The notes below the pieces were generated by a model. It searched no databases and had not been told where the DNA came from. It saw only the letters and a list, made by a program, of their open reading frames with translations. This document shows positions 25,565 through 34,077 of a stretch of 64,000 nucleotides of DNA, in pieces (position 1 is the stretch's first letter; every line of letters begins with the position of its first letter). Location: the NCBI RefSeq assembly GCF_039524015.1, contig NZ_BAAAGF010000002.1:612455-676454 (forward strand), written 5' to 3'. The stretch is from Gaetbulibacter_B jejuensis. Its GTDB lineage: Bacteria; Bacteroidota; Bacteroidia; Flavobacteriales; Flavobacteriaceae. The position numbers and the translations under genes were made by a program.

Positions 25565-26071
25565 CATTTCGTTTATTCTCTTTTCCGCTTCTGTTTTTGA
25601 AATTCCATCATAATAATCGCGAACAAATGGATGGTCAAAATCTTCGTGTGGAAAAATTTCAGGTCTATCATTTCCACTTTTTGTAATTACATCACAAGGA
25701 ATTGACATTGTGTCTCCGTATTCTGGAATGTTACTACATAACCAACCAAAATATCCAGTTTCGTGATTTTCATTGTCAAAATTGCATTTATAATCCGAGT
25801 AACTTTTTTCACTCAGCGAAACCCAAACTCCATAATCCAAGTTTTCACAAGTATCATTTACTTTTTGAGTTAGAGTTACTCTTACAAATCTGTCAATTTG
25901 GTTTCCGTAATGGATTTCGCAAAAGTCAGAATCCAATTTTCCAATTTCAGACTTTTCTTGTTCGGAAAGAAAATCATAATTCACAGGAGATTTAAACGCC
26001 AAAGCAGGCCATTCCGAATGGACTTGTCTGCATTCTGAGCATTTATGTTTCTTATTTCTATTCCAGAACAT
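25544..26071 (-). CDS. DUF2199 protein (cassette 5, second gene)
   Basis: 175 residues. The N-terminus has a CxxC pair (HKCSECRQVHSEWPALAF) and the DUF2199 core LDSDFCEI, IDRFVRVTLTQKVNDT and YGVWVSLSEKSYSDY. The family's role is unknown. The C-terminus KKQWL and the stop are encoded by site S4. The start overlaps the stop of the small membrane gene upstream (TAATG), implying coupled translation. Confidence 0.85.
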   Translation of the reverse strand: MFWNRNKKHKCSECRQVHSEWPALAFKSPVNYDFLSEQEKSEIGKLDSDFCEIHYGNQIDRFVRVTLTQKVNDTCENLDYGVWVSLSEKSYSDYKCNFDNENHETGYFGWLCSNIPEYGDTMSIPCDVITKSGNDRPEIFPHEDFDHPFVRDYYDGISKTEAEKRINEMIKKQWL

Positions 26072-26256
26072 TATTCAACCTCTCCTTTATTTTTTATTCT
26101 ATTTCCAATCGTATAACTTATCATTCCGATTAGTCCTCCAATAACGACTGATGTCCAATCAATTCCAGAGTTTTCTTTTTTCATAACAATTGTGTAAGCT
26201 GTGTATGCTACAATTGGAAAATAGATTATAAAATTCCCTAATATTTTTTTATCCAT
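26071..26256 (-). CDS. Small membrane protein (cassette 5, first gene)
   Basis: 61 residues from ATG at 26256 (MDKKILGNFIIYFPIV); a TTG four codons earlier is less likely. Two hydrophobic helices with a short KKENSGIDW loop. It is translationally coupled to the DUF2199 gene by a TAATG overlap. No family recognised. Confidence 0.6.
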   Translation of the reverse strand: MDKKILGNFIIYFPIVAYTAYTIVMKKENSGIDWTSVVIGGLIGMISYTIGNRIKNKGEVE

Positions 26257-26271
26257 AGTTAATGTCAAAAT

Positions 26272-26408
26272 GTTGGGTAACGGTTTTGTCTATGGCTTGT
26301 TGCGGAATCACACGCAGTGTTATTCCGCAGTAACCGAAAGATAGCAAAATTGCAATGAATTCCGATTAGGAATTCAGTCGCAATGAGCTATACACGTTGT
26401 TGTAGGTA
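26272..26408 (-). repeat. attC-like site S5 (family B)
   Basis: Outer boxes GTTGGGTAAC and GTTGTAGGTA; inner boxes GTCTATGGCTTGTTGCGG and GCAATGAGCTATACAC; GAATTCCGATTAGGAATTC hairpin. Confidence 0.75.
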
Positions 26409-26412
26409 GTTT

Positions 26413-26982
26413 TTATTTCAGTTTAATTTTTAGTCTTTTTCCTATAGTGTCGTTTTTATAAAATCTAATAATTTCCGATTCCTTATTTTTAATTACTGCG
26501 AAATCAAAATATCTGTTAGAATGTTCTGGGACTATTTTGGTGTCAAAATAAACAGTATCATTCTCAATTCTGTATGTTCCTTTTGCACTTGTAATTCCGA
26601 AACAAATATTCAGTTCCTTGAACTCTTTATTTTTGAATAATTTTAAAGAAGTCGTACAGTTAGCAGCACCTTCTGCAAATGCTTCTAAATATATTTCTCT
26701 TGTTTCTTTCGGTTTGATAATGCCATTTGGGTTGAAAAACAGAATTGTCAAGAGTACAATATTAAAGAGATTTAAGAGTATTCTTTTTAGTCCAAACTTT
26801 TTTTTGAAAATGATTACTCCAATGTTTATTAATTGGATGATTCCAATTATCAAAAATGAAATCATAAAAAAAGCTCCAAAAACAAAAGCAAAGATTCCAC
26901 TATTTTCCTCCCATAAATAACTAGTGTTTACAAGAATAAACACAATTAAAATTATAATGGAAAATACTATTTGTTTTCTCAA
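26413..26982 (-). CDS. Membrane protein with soluble C-terminal domain (cassette 6)
   Basis: 189 residues. Three hydrophobic segments occupy residues ~5-85, and the last ~100 residues are soluble (IYLEAFAEGAANCTTSLKLF, TYRIENDTVYFDTKIVPE). The start is TTG at 26982 (TTGAGAAAACAA), as in cassette 11. No family recognised. Termini GTTGTAGGTA / TACCTACAAC pair over ten bases. Confidence 0.6.
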   Translation of the reverse strand: MRKQIVFSIIILIVFILVNTSYLWEENSGIFAFVFGAFFMISFLIIGIIQLINIGVIIFKKKFGLKRILLNLFNIVLLTILFFNPNGIIKPKETREIYLEAFAEGAANCTTSLKLFKNKEFKELNICFGITSAKGTYRIENDTVYFDTKIVPEHSNRYFDFAVIKNKESEIIRFYKNDTIGKRLKIKLK

Positions 26983-27001
26983 GTCACACAGTTTCTTAAA
27001 T

Positions 27002-27140
27002 TACCTACAACGGTTTGGGCTATGATTTCGTTACGGAAAAATCCGCAGGATTCTTTCCGCCGTAGCCGAAAGATAGCAAAATTGCGTTGAATTCCGATTA
27101 GGAATTCAACCGCAATGAATTATAGCCATTGTTCTACGCA
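27002..27140 (-). repeat. attC-like site S6 (family B)
   Basis: Outer boxes TACCTACAAC and GTTCTACGCA; inner boxes GGCTATGATTTCGTTACGG and GCAATGAATTATAGCC pair; GAATTCCGATTAGGAATTC hairpin. Confidence 0.75.
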
Positions 27141-27144
27141 GTTT

Positions 27145-27747
27145 TTATTCCTCAATAAGCTCAATTCCGTAAATTCCATTTTTGTTTTCTGGATAGATTT
27201 TTCTCATAGTCAAATAATAATCTTCTAAAAATCGATTCAAGTCCACAAGTCCGTTTGTGAAAAACTGAATAGTATCTTTTTTATTTGCAACAATTAAAAT
27301 TCCGCGTTCTTTTTCGTCCGATGTTTTGCGGTTAGAATTTCGCTCAATAAACTTTTCAAATTGCCAAATTGTATCGGTTTCTGAAATTTTTTTCTCGTAA
27401 ACTAAATTCCAATTGGGATTTTGATTTTCATTAAAAGTCAATTCTTTAAATTCAGTCCGTACTTTTATTGAGTCAGATTTTTTTGTGATTTCAATTCTCT
27501 CAAAACCTTCGTAAGTGCAAACTGAATGGTCAAAGAAAACCTTTATGGTATCTAATTCAGTCATTTTTTTCTTAAAATCAGTTAAGTCAGTTTTTAAATT
27601 GAAATCAGATGTTTTTTGTTCTGTTTGAAAGTCATTTTTCGGATTTGCTCTTTTTCCCATTATTGAAACAGCAAAAAGTGAAATACCAACAAAACCGACA
27701 ACTAATATTGTCACAATTATTAATGCTATGTCGAATACTTTTTTCAA
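27145..27747 (-). CDS. Membrane-anchored protein, duplicated cassette copy 1 (cassette 7)
   Basis: 200 residues with one N-terminal membrane helix (IALIIVTILVVGFVGISLF) and an exported domain (FFDHSVCTYEGFERIEITKK, GLVDLNRFLEDYYLTMRKIY). About 90% identical to the protein at 42622-43224, and both units have the same ends GTTCTACGCA / TGCGTAGAAC. No family recognised. Two copies 15 kb apart mean one cassette was copied and reinserted, or acquired twice. Confidence 0.7.
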   Translation of the reverse strand: MKKVFDIALIIVTILVVGFVGISLFAVSIMGKRANPKNDFQTEQKTSDFNLKTDLTDFKKKMTELDTIKVFFDHSVCTYEGFERIEITKKSDSIKVRTEFKELTFNENQNPNWNLVYEKKISETDTIWQFEKFIERNSNRKTSDEKERGILIVANKKDTIQFFTNGLVDLNRFLEDYYLTMRKIYPENKNGIYGIELIEE

Positions 27748-27749
27748 AT

Positions 27750-27892
27750 TGCGTAGAACGGTCTCGTATAACCGTCAGTTACGGGATAAAGTACGCAAAT
27801 TTTTCGGTTTAGCACTAATAACGTTAGCAATTCCGAGTGGATTCGGACGTAGTCGAATCCGCCGTAATTGCGGTTATACATTGTTGGCAGTA
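27750..27892 (-). repeat. attC-like site S7 (family A)
   Basis: TGCGTAGAAC, 6-nt spacer GGTCTC, GTATAACCG ... CGGTTATAC, 3-nt spacer ATT, GTTGGCAGTA. A second hairpin inside pairs GCAATTCCGAGTGGATTCG with CGAATCCGCCGTAATTGC. Confidence 0.8.
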
Positions 27893-28179
27893 GTTTTTAT
27901 TTTTAATTCGTTCTTTTTTGTCAGTATTCCATAAATTCCATTTCCAATTATTCCACCAACTGATAATGATAAAATGAAATTCAAAATATTCGGTTCTGGA
28001 TGTCCATTACTTGCTGGTCCAGCACTATAAAATAAATTCAAAAATGAATTCATTTCGTGAGTGTGATAGTAGCAAATGTCTGGAATTAGCAAATCATATA
28101 ATAAGGTAAAACTTATCAGCATCATTCCAATTCCGCAAATCGAAATCAAAGTCCATTTTAAAGTTTTACTTTCCTTCAT
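27874..28179 (-). CDS. Small membrane protein (cassette 8, second gene)
   Basis: 101 residues with two hydrophobic helices (WTLISICGIGMMLISFTLLY and ILSLSVGGIIGNGIYGILTK). Its last residues (ANNV) and stop are encoded by site S7. Its ATG follows the stop of the barstar-like gene directly (TAAATG), so the two are coupled. No family recognised. Confidence 0.6.
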   Translation of the reverse strand: MKESKTLKWTLISICGIGMMLISFTLLYDLLIPDICYYHTHEMNSFLNLFYSAGPASNGHPEPNILNFILSLSVGGIIGNGIYGILTKKNELKIKTTANNV

Positions 28180-28473
28180 TTAGTAATCAGTTGCAATTAT
28201 CAAATTCGGCTTTTCTCCGACTTTCAATTTCCTATAGTTCACGAAAGCTCCACATTCCAAAATTGCGTTAAATAATTCGGGTTCGTTTTCTTTCAGGTAT
28301 TTTCCGTTGTCAATTTGTAAAATAGTTGGTTCGTCAGTCAGTTCGTCAACGCAGTCAATCCAAGCATTCATATTTTCTCCATAATAATCTGGAAAATTCA
28401 TTTCTTTCTTAAATTCAGAGTGGAATGTCCTCCAATTTTTTAATCTTTTTCCTTTTATTCTGAATGTTTGCAT
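28180..28473 (-). CDS. Barstar-like RNase inhibitor (cassette 8, first gene)
   Basis: 97 residues. FHSEFKKEMNFPDYYGENMN followed by AWIDCVDELTDEP matches the barstar family core (FPxYYGxNxDAxxDxL). Barstars bind and block barnase-type ribonucleases; here Asn replaces the usual Asp in NMNA. No barnase-like toxin is in the window, so it is an orphan immunity gene, a defence against foreign toxins, or a regulator. Termini GTTGGCAGTA / TACTGCCAAC. Confidence 0.8.
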   Translation of the reverse strand: MQTFRIKGKRLKNWRTFHSEFKKEMNFPDYYGENMNAWIDCVDELTDEPTILQIDNGKYLKENEPELFNAILECGAFVNYRKLKVGEKPNLIIATDY

Positions 28474-28487
28474 TTCGGTTCTTAAAT

Positions 28488-28623
28488 TACTGCCAACGGT
28501 TTTGTGTATGGCTCGTTGCGGGAAATCCGCGAGGATTTTCCGCCGTAAACCAAAGATAGCAAAATTGCAATGAATTCCGATTAGGAATTCAGCCGCATTG
28601 AGCTATACACGTTGTTGTAGCAC
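28488..28623 (-). repeat. attC-like site S8 (family B)
   Basis: Outer boxes TACTGCCAAC and GTTGTAGCAC; inner GTGTATGGCTCGTTGCGGG and CGCATTGAGCTATACAC. The minus strand contains TATCTTTG (CAAAGATA at 28552-28559), a perfect -7 box, which might drive the barstar gene. Confidence 0.75.
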
Positions 28624-28624
28624 G

Positions 28625-29089
28625 TTATTTATATTCATATTTATTCCGCCAAATTTCTTCTCCTTTCAAAAAGTCAAGAAGTATTTCAGTCATTTGGTCA
28701 ACCGTTTCCAATGGCTTTACCAATAGAATGTGGTTATCGTCTGTCACAAGTCCAGAAGCTAATCCGTCATCTCCTAAACTTCCACCAACGTCCAAAGCTT
28801 TATATCCATCCGCATTTGTGTCTTCCAATTGCACGATGTGAAATTCATTCCAATTTATTGATTTCATCGTACTTTTTATTATTTCCGCTGTTGCTTTTTC
28901 AGTTATAATTTCTGTTTTTTCTCCGTAGTCGTAGGTAATAATGAGTTTTAAATCTCGTTTTTCTTGTCGGATTTCACGATTCCGCAATTCAGTTTTATCT
29001 TCCGCAATTCCGTGTGTGTTTGAATTCCAACTAATCAAAACAAATATTCCGATTAGTGCTAAAACTCCAAAGATTATGTAGGTATTCAT
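28625..29089 (-). CDS. Membrane-anchored protein of unknown function (cassette 9)
   Basis: 154 residues from ATG at 29089 (MNTYIIFGVLALIGIFVLIS); the longer frame reads through the site and is rejected. One N-terminal helix, then a soluble domain with IITYDYGEKTEIITEKATAE and DVGGSLGDDGLASGLVTDDN. No family recognised. Termini GTTGTAGCAC / GTGCTACAAC pair perfectly. Confidence 0.6.
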   Translation of the reverse strand: MNTYIIFGVLALIGIFVLISWNSNTHGIAEDKTELRNREIRQEKRDLKLIITYDYGEKTEIITEKATAEIIKSTMKSINWNEFHIVQLEDTNADGYKALDVGGSLGDDGLASGLVTDDNHILLVKPLETVDQMTEILLDFLKGEEIWRNKYEYK

Positions 29090-29114
29090 TCTTTTCACGC
29101 GATTTTGGTTTAAT

Positions 29115-29251
29115 GTGCTACAACTGTTTTGTGTATAATTTGTGTCGTGTTTTAGTAAGTAATTTAGCAAATAAAAACCGAATAGAAAATCCGCGAGGAT
29201 TTTCAGAAATAGGCGAGAACAAGCAATTACTTATAGCCATTGTTGTGCGTA
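29115..29251 (-). repeat. attC-like site S9 (family C)
   Basis: Outer boxes GTGCTACAAC and GTTGTGCGTA; hairpin AAAATCCGCGAGGATTTTC; right inner box AATTACTTATAGCC. Closely matches S0 on the left half and S4 on the right. Confidence 0.75.
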
Positions 29252-30052
29252 GTTGTTTTTTAGTTTTTCAAATTCCTTTTCGTATTTCTCTATTCGACTC
29301 TGGTCTTTTGACGACAAGAGAAATGGTTTTCTTTTTCCGATAATCATCCTGTCATAAACCAATTTTCCGTTTGAGTCTTTTATTTCAACTTCGTGATAAG
29401 GTCGAAACATTGAACATTCCGTTTCGGTCAATTTGACTGCAAGATTTGCATATTCTTTTGTCGGAAATTGATTGGAAAGTTCAAGTAATTTTAAATTTCT
29501 CAAATTTGCAATTGGTTCAAGAGATTCGTCTCCGACTTTTATGTTAGTCAGTCTCAAATATTCCAATTGAGGAAGTTTAGATAGCGGTTCTAAGCTGTCT
29601 ACTTTTAATTTATTATTTATTCCACCATCTAATGACAAACTTTTGATTTTAGTCGCTTTCTCTAATGCTGACAAGTCCGAAATTTTAGAATAATCTCTAA
29701 TCGCCAATTTTTTCAAGTTTGGATTAGATTCTATATTCCAAAGTTCAGTCGCTTTTGTATTCCATTCTGTTATTAGAGTTTCGCACTTATTCAAATTCTC
29801 TAAACAGCTTAAATCTTTTGCCAGAAATTGGTAAAGACTCACATATTTCGGTTGATGAAGCGAAAAAATTTGTTCAATGTCTTTTTCTTTAGCTCCAATT
29901 AACCAAAGTTTTTCAATATTCAGTTCGTTTAAGAGCTTTCTATTTTTTACGTCCGCACGAATATGCAATTCCGTTTTAGAATTGTCAAAATCCGCCAAAT
30001 CAGAAGTGAATTCTGGTTTATTCTCAAATCTGTTTATTGAAATATCGTTCAT
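29231..30052 (-). CDS. Leucine-rich-repeat protein (cassette 10)
   Basis: 273 residues, cytosolic. About five LRR units between ~100 and 215 (NPNLKKLAIRDYSKISDLSA, TKIKSLSLDGG, LPQLEYLRLTN, LRNLKLLELSNQ). LRR arcs bind other proteins; the partner is unknown. The last residues NNYAQQWL and the stop come from site S9, giving the same QWL end as the DUF2199 protein. Termini GTTGTGCGTA / TACGCACAAC. Confidence 0.75.
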   Translation of the reverse strand: MNDISINRFENKPEFTSDLADFDNSKTELHIRADVKNRKLLNELNIEKLWLIGAKEKDIEQIFSLHQPKYVSLYQFLAKDLSCLENLNKCETLITEWNTKATELWNIESNPNLKKLAIRDYSKISDLSALEKATKIKSLSLDGGINNKLKVDSLEPLSKLPQLEYLRLTNIKVGDESLEPIANLRNLKLLELSNQFPTKEYANLAVKLTETECSMFRPYHEVEIKDSNGKLVYDRMIIGKRKPFLLSSKDQSRIEKYEKEFEKLKNNYAQQWL

Positions 30053-30060
30053 TCTCTAAT

Positions 30061-30153
30061 TACGCACAACGGTCTCGTATAATCATCAGTTACTAATATA
30101 TGTTAATTTTCGGTTAAGAACTGGTGAAGCAAATGCGGTTATAGTTTTTTATT
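30061..30153 (-). repeat. attC-like site S10 (family A, shortened)
   Basis: Left box TACGCACAAC with GTATAATCATCAGTTAC is intact. The centre is shortened, and the right end reads GCGGTTATA then GTTTTTTATT, lacking the ATT spacer. It is a decayed site. Confidence 0.6.
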
Positions 30154-30592
30154 TCTTAAGTTTAATTGGTCTTCCCCAGATCGCTTTATATTCCGAACCA
30201 ATTAACCATCTATTTTTATTTCCATTAATTATTGTGTCTTTTACAAAATATATTGGATTCATAGTTGTTTTTTCGGTTGGATTTTCGGTTAGCTCAATTT
30301 TTAACTTCTCTCCAACCTTAAATATCCTGTTATCGCAATAAGAAAGAACAGTTATGTTTTCAGGTACAAATTCCGATTCCGTTTTTCCAATCAGAAGTGC
30401 GTAAGGAAGCCCTTCAGTTCCACAATGAGCAGTATTCTGAAAAAAATCCACCAATTTCATGTTAAAACTTTGTTTGATATTTAAATATTCAAAACCTAAT
30501 CCATCATCAGCAGAGTATTTAATTCCGCTTTGAGATTTGCATCCGATTATTAAAATCAGAACTAATGATGATATGATTTTTGATTTTCTCAA
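30149..30592 (-). CDS. Lipoprotein of unknown function (cassette 11)
   Basis: 147 residues from TTG at 30592 (TTGAGAAAATCA), the only start that gives a proper signal peptide with lipobox ILIIGC. The longer frame to 30721 only reads through the site. The mature part has AHCGTEGLPYALLIGKTESE and NRWLIGSEYKAIWGRP; no family recognised. Its ends no longer pair well (GTTTTTTATT / ATTTTACAAC). Confidence 0.55.
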   Translation of the reverse strand: MRKSKIISSLVLILIIGCKSQSGIKYSADDGLGFEYLNIKQSFNMKLVDFFQNTAHCGTEGLPYALLIGKTESEFVPENITVLSYCDNRIFKVGEKLKIELTENPTEKTTMNPIYFVKDTIINGNKNRWLIGSEYKAIWGRPIKLKK

Positions 30593-30594
30593 AT

Positions 30595-30732
30595 ATTTTA
30601 CAACGGTTTTGTGTATGATTTCGTTGCGTGGTTTAGCACGTAATTTAGCAAGTACACACCAAACTGAAAATCCGCAAGGATTTTCAGAAGTAGGCGAGAA
30701 CAAGCAATTACTTATAGCCATTGTTGTGCATA
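30595..30732 (-). repeat. attC-like site S11 (family C)
   Basis: Outer boxes ATTTTACAAC and GTTGTGCATA; hairpin AAAATCCGCAAGGATTTTC; right inner box AATTACTTATAGCC. Confidence 0.75.
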
Positions 30733-30733
30733 G

Positions 30734-31759
30734 TTATTTTAATAGTTCGTTTCTACTTTTTAGGTTAATACCATCAATACAATTATGGTCTTCTTCAAGT
30801 AAATCTTCGATAGTTAAGTTTTCCAATATATTATACTTGATAAGCAATTTTTGAAGTTTCGGAAATGACAAAGAATTATAAAATAATAAGAATAATTCAG
30901 GTGTTGTCATTTGTGCTTGTACAAAATCTGCATAAGATTGAAATTCTTTTTCTACCTCTTCTTTTTCTGGGCCAGTCTTATCAATTTTTCTTTCTTTTTC
31001 TTTTTCGTCTAGAAAGTTAATTATATGGTATAAATGTCTAAAATAATGACCCATTACAAAATGAAACCTATTGAAAAACACACCATAGGCTAATCTTGCA
31101 ACTTCAATTGATTGCATATCTTTAGCCTTTTGCCAAGTTTCTTTTGAAATTCTGTAGTATTTCAGAGTGTAAGCTATTCTTCTCGATTCCGTAAGACTAT
31201 GTGCTTCATATTCGTTGGTTGGTGATTCATAATATTCAGAGTATTCGCCCCATTCAGAATATTCGTTATAAGAATCAGATTTCAAGGCTTTAATAACCCT
31301 TTTTAATTCAGTCCTAGATTTATTAAAAAAGACTCTACCTTTAAAATCTGTATTTCTTAAACTGTCATACGACTTTAGATTCCAGATAGTAACATTGATT
31401 TCTTCCGCAAGTTGCCTTTGGGTTTTTAAAAGATTAAAGAATGTTGTCTGAAAATTTTGGTCCTTAAATTCTTCTCTGGTTTCAATCAGTTCGTTGCGTT
31501 GCAGAGATAATTCCTTTTGCTGAAAATAAATTGAAATTATTATTCCAGTTAAAGCTAAACCTGAAAATAACGAGTTTATAAAACCAAATTTATCTCCGAA
31601 AGCACCTCTATTACCAAATAAGGATGTGTTGTCTTCGGATGTTGGGAATATCACATAATCAATCAATAACCAACTTGCAATCCATAAAACCAATACGGTT
31701 ATAATTGCTCCATAAATGATGATTTTTCTATAATCTTTATCTTCTTTCGGTTTCTTCAT
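30734..31759 (-). CDS. AbiC-like putative phage abortive-infection protein (cassette 12)
   Basis: 341 residues from ATG at 31759 (MKKPKEDKDYRK). Two N-terminal membrane helices, the second in the family signature FGDKFGFINSLFSGLALTGI followed by an LQRNELIETREE coiled region. RFHFVMGHYFRHLYHIINFL is also typical of the putAbiC family (PF16872). Family members are linked to abortive phage infection, where the infected cell stops growth; the mechanism is not known. It lies next to the KAP ATPase cassette. Termini GTTGTGCATA / TATGCACAAC. Confidence 0.85.
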   Translation of the reverse strand: MKKPKEDKDYRKIIIYGAIITVLVLWIASWLLIDYVIFPTSEDNTSLFGNRGAFGDKFGFINSLFSGLALTGIIISIYFQQKELSLQRNELIETREEFKDQNFQTTFFNLLKTQRQLAEEINVTIWNLKSYDSLRNTDFKGRVFFNKSRTELKRVIKALKSDSYNEYSEWGEYSEYYESPTNEYEAHSLTESRRIAYTLKYYRISKETWQKAKDMQSIEVARLAYGVFFNRFHFVMGHYFRHLYHIINFLDEKEKERKIDKTGPEKEEVEKEFQSYADFVQAQMTTPELFLLFYNSLSFPKLQKLLIKYNILENLTIEDLLEEDHNCIDGINLKSRNELLK

Positions 31760-31765
31760 TTTAAT

Positions 31766-31903
31766 TATGCACAACGGTCTCGTGTATGAGTAGTAGCGGA
31801 TTTCTACTCACAAACCTTTCGGTTTTGCACTGACCTTTGTTTTACTTCTAAACTCTCGTTTTATCACTTAAACCGCTATTACTTATACACATTGTTGTGG
31901 GCA
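31766..31903 (-). repeat. attC-like site S12 (distinct family)
   Basis: Outer boxes TATGCACAAC and GTTGTGGGCA; inner boxes GTGTATGAGTAGTAGCGG and CCGCTATTACTTATACAC pair. The centre differs from all other sites. Confidence 0.75.
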
Positions 31904-31908
31904 GTTTT

Positions 31909-34059
31909 TTACCATCTTCCCATCTCTTCAAGTGTTTCAATGTCATAATATTTTTTTTCTACAAATCCGTCATTGTGTGCCTTTTCAAATAGAGCAATTA
32001 CTTTTCTCTCATTTTCGTCAAATTCATCCAAGTTAAGATTATCCAATCTGCTTTTTATGTTTTCCTTAGTTAGACCAGGATGAAGCTGGTATTCAGTGAG
32101 TTGATAACCAACTCTACTTCCAGAAGTCATCCAACTACGTTTTATTGATAGCCATAAATATTTAATCAGTTCAATATCTTTTTCAATTAGTTTAGGAAAA
32201 TTTTCTTCATAATGGTCTTTGTAGTTTTTATATACAACATCTAAGATTAACCCTATTTCATCTTCAGCTAAAAACTCACTATCACTTAATAACTGATTAA
32301 AAAGTTCTTTTGCTATTGAGTTTCTATCAGATAAAATTTTTGCTACGAACTCTTGGTCAATTTCTTTTTCAGATTTAAAAAGATAGTACCATTCTTTATT
32401 TGAATATAATTCTCCTTTTTCTAATTGTTCGTGCGCATATAATATTCTATCGCATAAAAAGAAAGTAGAAAAATACCTGTTAGATTTAATATACTCTAAG
32501 ATTAAGTTTTTCCTTTCCTCAAGGTCGCTTATGCTTTTTAGCATATCGGAAACATAGTGTAAAACAGTAATCAAATCAGAACCTATTCCCCAAAACATAC
32601 CGCTTTTGTATTGTAAGTTTTTAGAGTAGGTTAAAATTGAAAGGATAATATTTTTGTGTTTTTTCTCGTCTGAACCTTTGCTTTTTATCTCAATCCAATT
32701 TAAGAACTGAAATATTTGTTTTTTATCATTAACGTCTTTTAGAGTTTGTTCGTTTTCCTCTATTGAGTTCTTATTTATAAAACTCTCAAAAACATCTTCT
32801 TGAATATCAAAATGTGATAATTGAAGATTAAAATATCTATTAAAGTAATTTGTATCAGCAACTCTTTTTCCACGAATTAAGTCCTTAGGTGATTCAGCAT
32901 TAAAACTGTAAGCAGTATCAATTATGAATAACCTTTTTAATATTCTTTTAATTATTTCGTCAAAATCTGTGTTATCAATGAAAGTTTCAGTTGATTTTTC
33001 GTTGTCGGTATGAAGTCTAAATGTATTTATGTTGTTGTTGCTTTTGTATACAAGACTTTCTTTATTGTCGATTACAAAGTGATATGCTTTTTGGTCAAAT
33101 ACTCTTAAAGATTCGATTAAAAGAAAATCTAAAATATTTAATTCATTAAAGATTGAAGGTAACCGAAGTTTTATGCTATTGTTATACCTGTAAATATCCC
33201 TTAGTGAAGTAAAAAATTCTACAAAAGGTTCATCTTTGATAGAATCATTTAAATCTTTTATTCTGTTAGTTATTTCCTCAACATTGAAAAGTTGATTTAA
33301 GTTGTCTATGAATAGTCTTGCTATATCTTCTTTGGAAATAGCTGGTAACGTATAGTCAACTTGTACGATTTTTTCGATGTATTTTTTCCCGTTTCTTCCA
33401 AATTGATTTTCCAATGCAGTTTCTACTACATCTTGGTCATAGGCTAAAATGAAAATTGTATTGGCAAAATTTCCGTTTAATTTAATCAATTGGAAAATAT
33501 CTGTTATTTCGGTTGGTGTTAATCGGTCAATGTCATCAATTGTTATGTACAATTTTACTTTTGATTCAATTAGGATATCGTCTATTTCCTTTTTTAATTC
33601 AACAAGTTCTTTTTCCTTTCCTGCTTTTTTAAAGAGATTTTTTAATGTTTTTAGAGTTTCGCCAGCACCTGAATGCAAGTAATTTACCCAATTCAAGTAT
33701 TCTAAAAATTCTGCAATTTTCTTGGACGCGTTTTTTAGTTTTTCAGAGTTGTTTTTTAGTTTTAAAATTAATTCTCTCAAAAAAACTGTTTGTAATTCTT
33801 TTTGTCCTGAGAACATCCAAGGATTAAATCTTAAAACAATAATCTCTTGGTTATTACTTTTCGTAAGTTGTTCGACTTCGTTAATTATAAAATTCAACAG
33901 AGTAGACTTTCCAGAGCCCCAAGTTCCATTAATTCCAAGTACGATGCTTTCATTGTTATCTTTAAATGAATTAACTAAACCAGATGCAATTTCATAAGCG
34001 AAAGGATGTCTTCCTAACTTATCTGTTGAACTTTCTTTTAATGGTAAATCTGTATGCAT
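31909..34059 (-). CDS. KAP-family P-loop NTPase (cassette 13)
   Basis: 716 residues, the largest cassette gene. Walker A GINGTWGSGKSTLLN (~45-55), the KAP motif VLRFNPWMFSGQKEL, and Walker B LYITIDDIDRLTPTE (~170-180) define a KAP ATPase. Most family members have membrane helices inside the domain; none is evident here. KAP proteins include the plasmid phage-exclusion protein PifA, so a defence role is plausible. The C-terminal ~350 residues are helical and unrecognised. Termini GTTGTGGGCA / TGCCCACAAC. Confidence 0.88.
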   Translation of the reverse strand: MHTDLPLKESSTDKLGRHPFAYEIASGLVNSFKDNNESIVLGINGTWGSGKSTLLNFIINEVEQLTKSNNQEIIVLRFNPWMFSGQKELQTVFLRELILKLKNNSEKLKNASKKIAEFLEYLNWVNYLHSGAGETLKTLKNLFKKAGKEKELVELKKEIDDILIESKVKLYITIDDIDRLTPTEITDIFQLIKLNGNFANTIFILAYDQDVVETALENQFGRNGKKYIEKIVQVDYTLPAISKEDIARLFIDNLNQLFNVEEITNRIKDLNDSIKDEPFVEFFTSLRDIYRYNNSIKLRLPSIFNELNILDFLLIESLRVFDQKAYHFVIDNKESLVYKSNNNINTFRLHTDNEKSTETFIDNTDFDEIIKRILKRLFIIDTAYSFNAESPKDLIRGKRVADTNYFNRYFNLQLSHFDIQEDVFESFINKNSIEENEQTLKDVNDKKQIFQFLNWIEIKSKGSDEKKHKNIILSILTYSKNLQYKSGMFWGIGSDLITVLHYVSDMLKSISDLEERKNLILEYIKSNRYFSTFFLCDRILYAHEQLEKGELYSNKEWYYLFKSEKEIDQEFVAKILSDRNSIAKELFNQLLSDSEFLAEDEIGLILDVVYKNYKDHYEENFPKLIEKDIELIKYLWLSIKRSWMTSGSRVGYQLTEYQLHPGLTKENIKSRLDNLNLDEFDENERKVIALFEKAHNDGFVEKKYYDIETLEEMGRW

Positions 34060-34077
34060 TCTTTGGTTAGGTTAAAT

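Noticed and set aside
30593..30721. N-terminal extension of the cassette 11 lipoprotein
   Set aside because: It only reads through site S11 and would hide the signal peptide. The same holds for 38265-38339, 35501-35545 and 29090-29170.
25456..30854. Plus-strand ORFs sharing the peptide GFSEVGENKQLLIA (at 25456, 29056 and 30537)
   Set aside because: They are translations of family C sites, which are similar DNA; they lie opposite or between real minus-strand genes.
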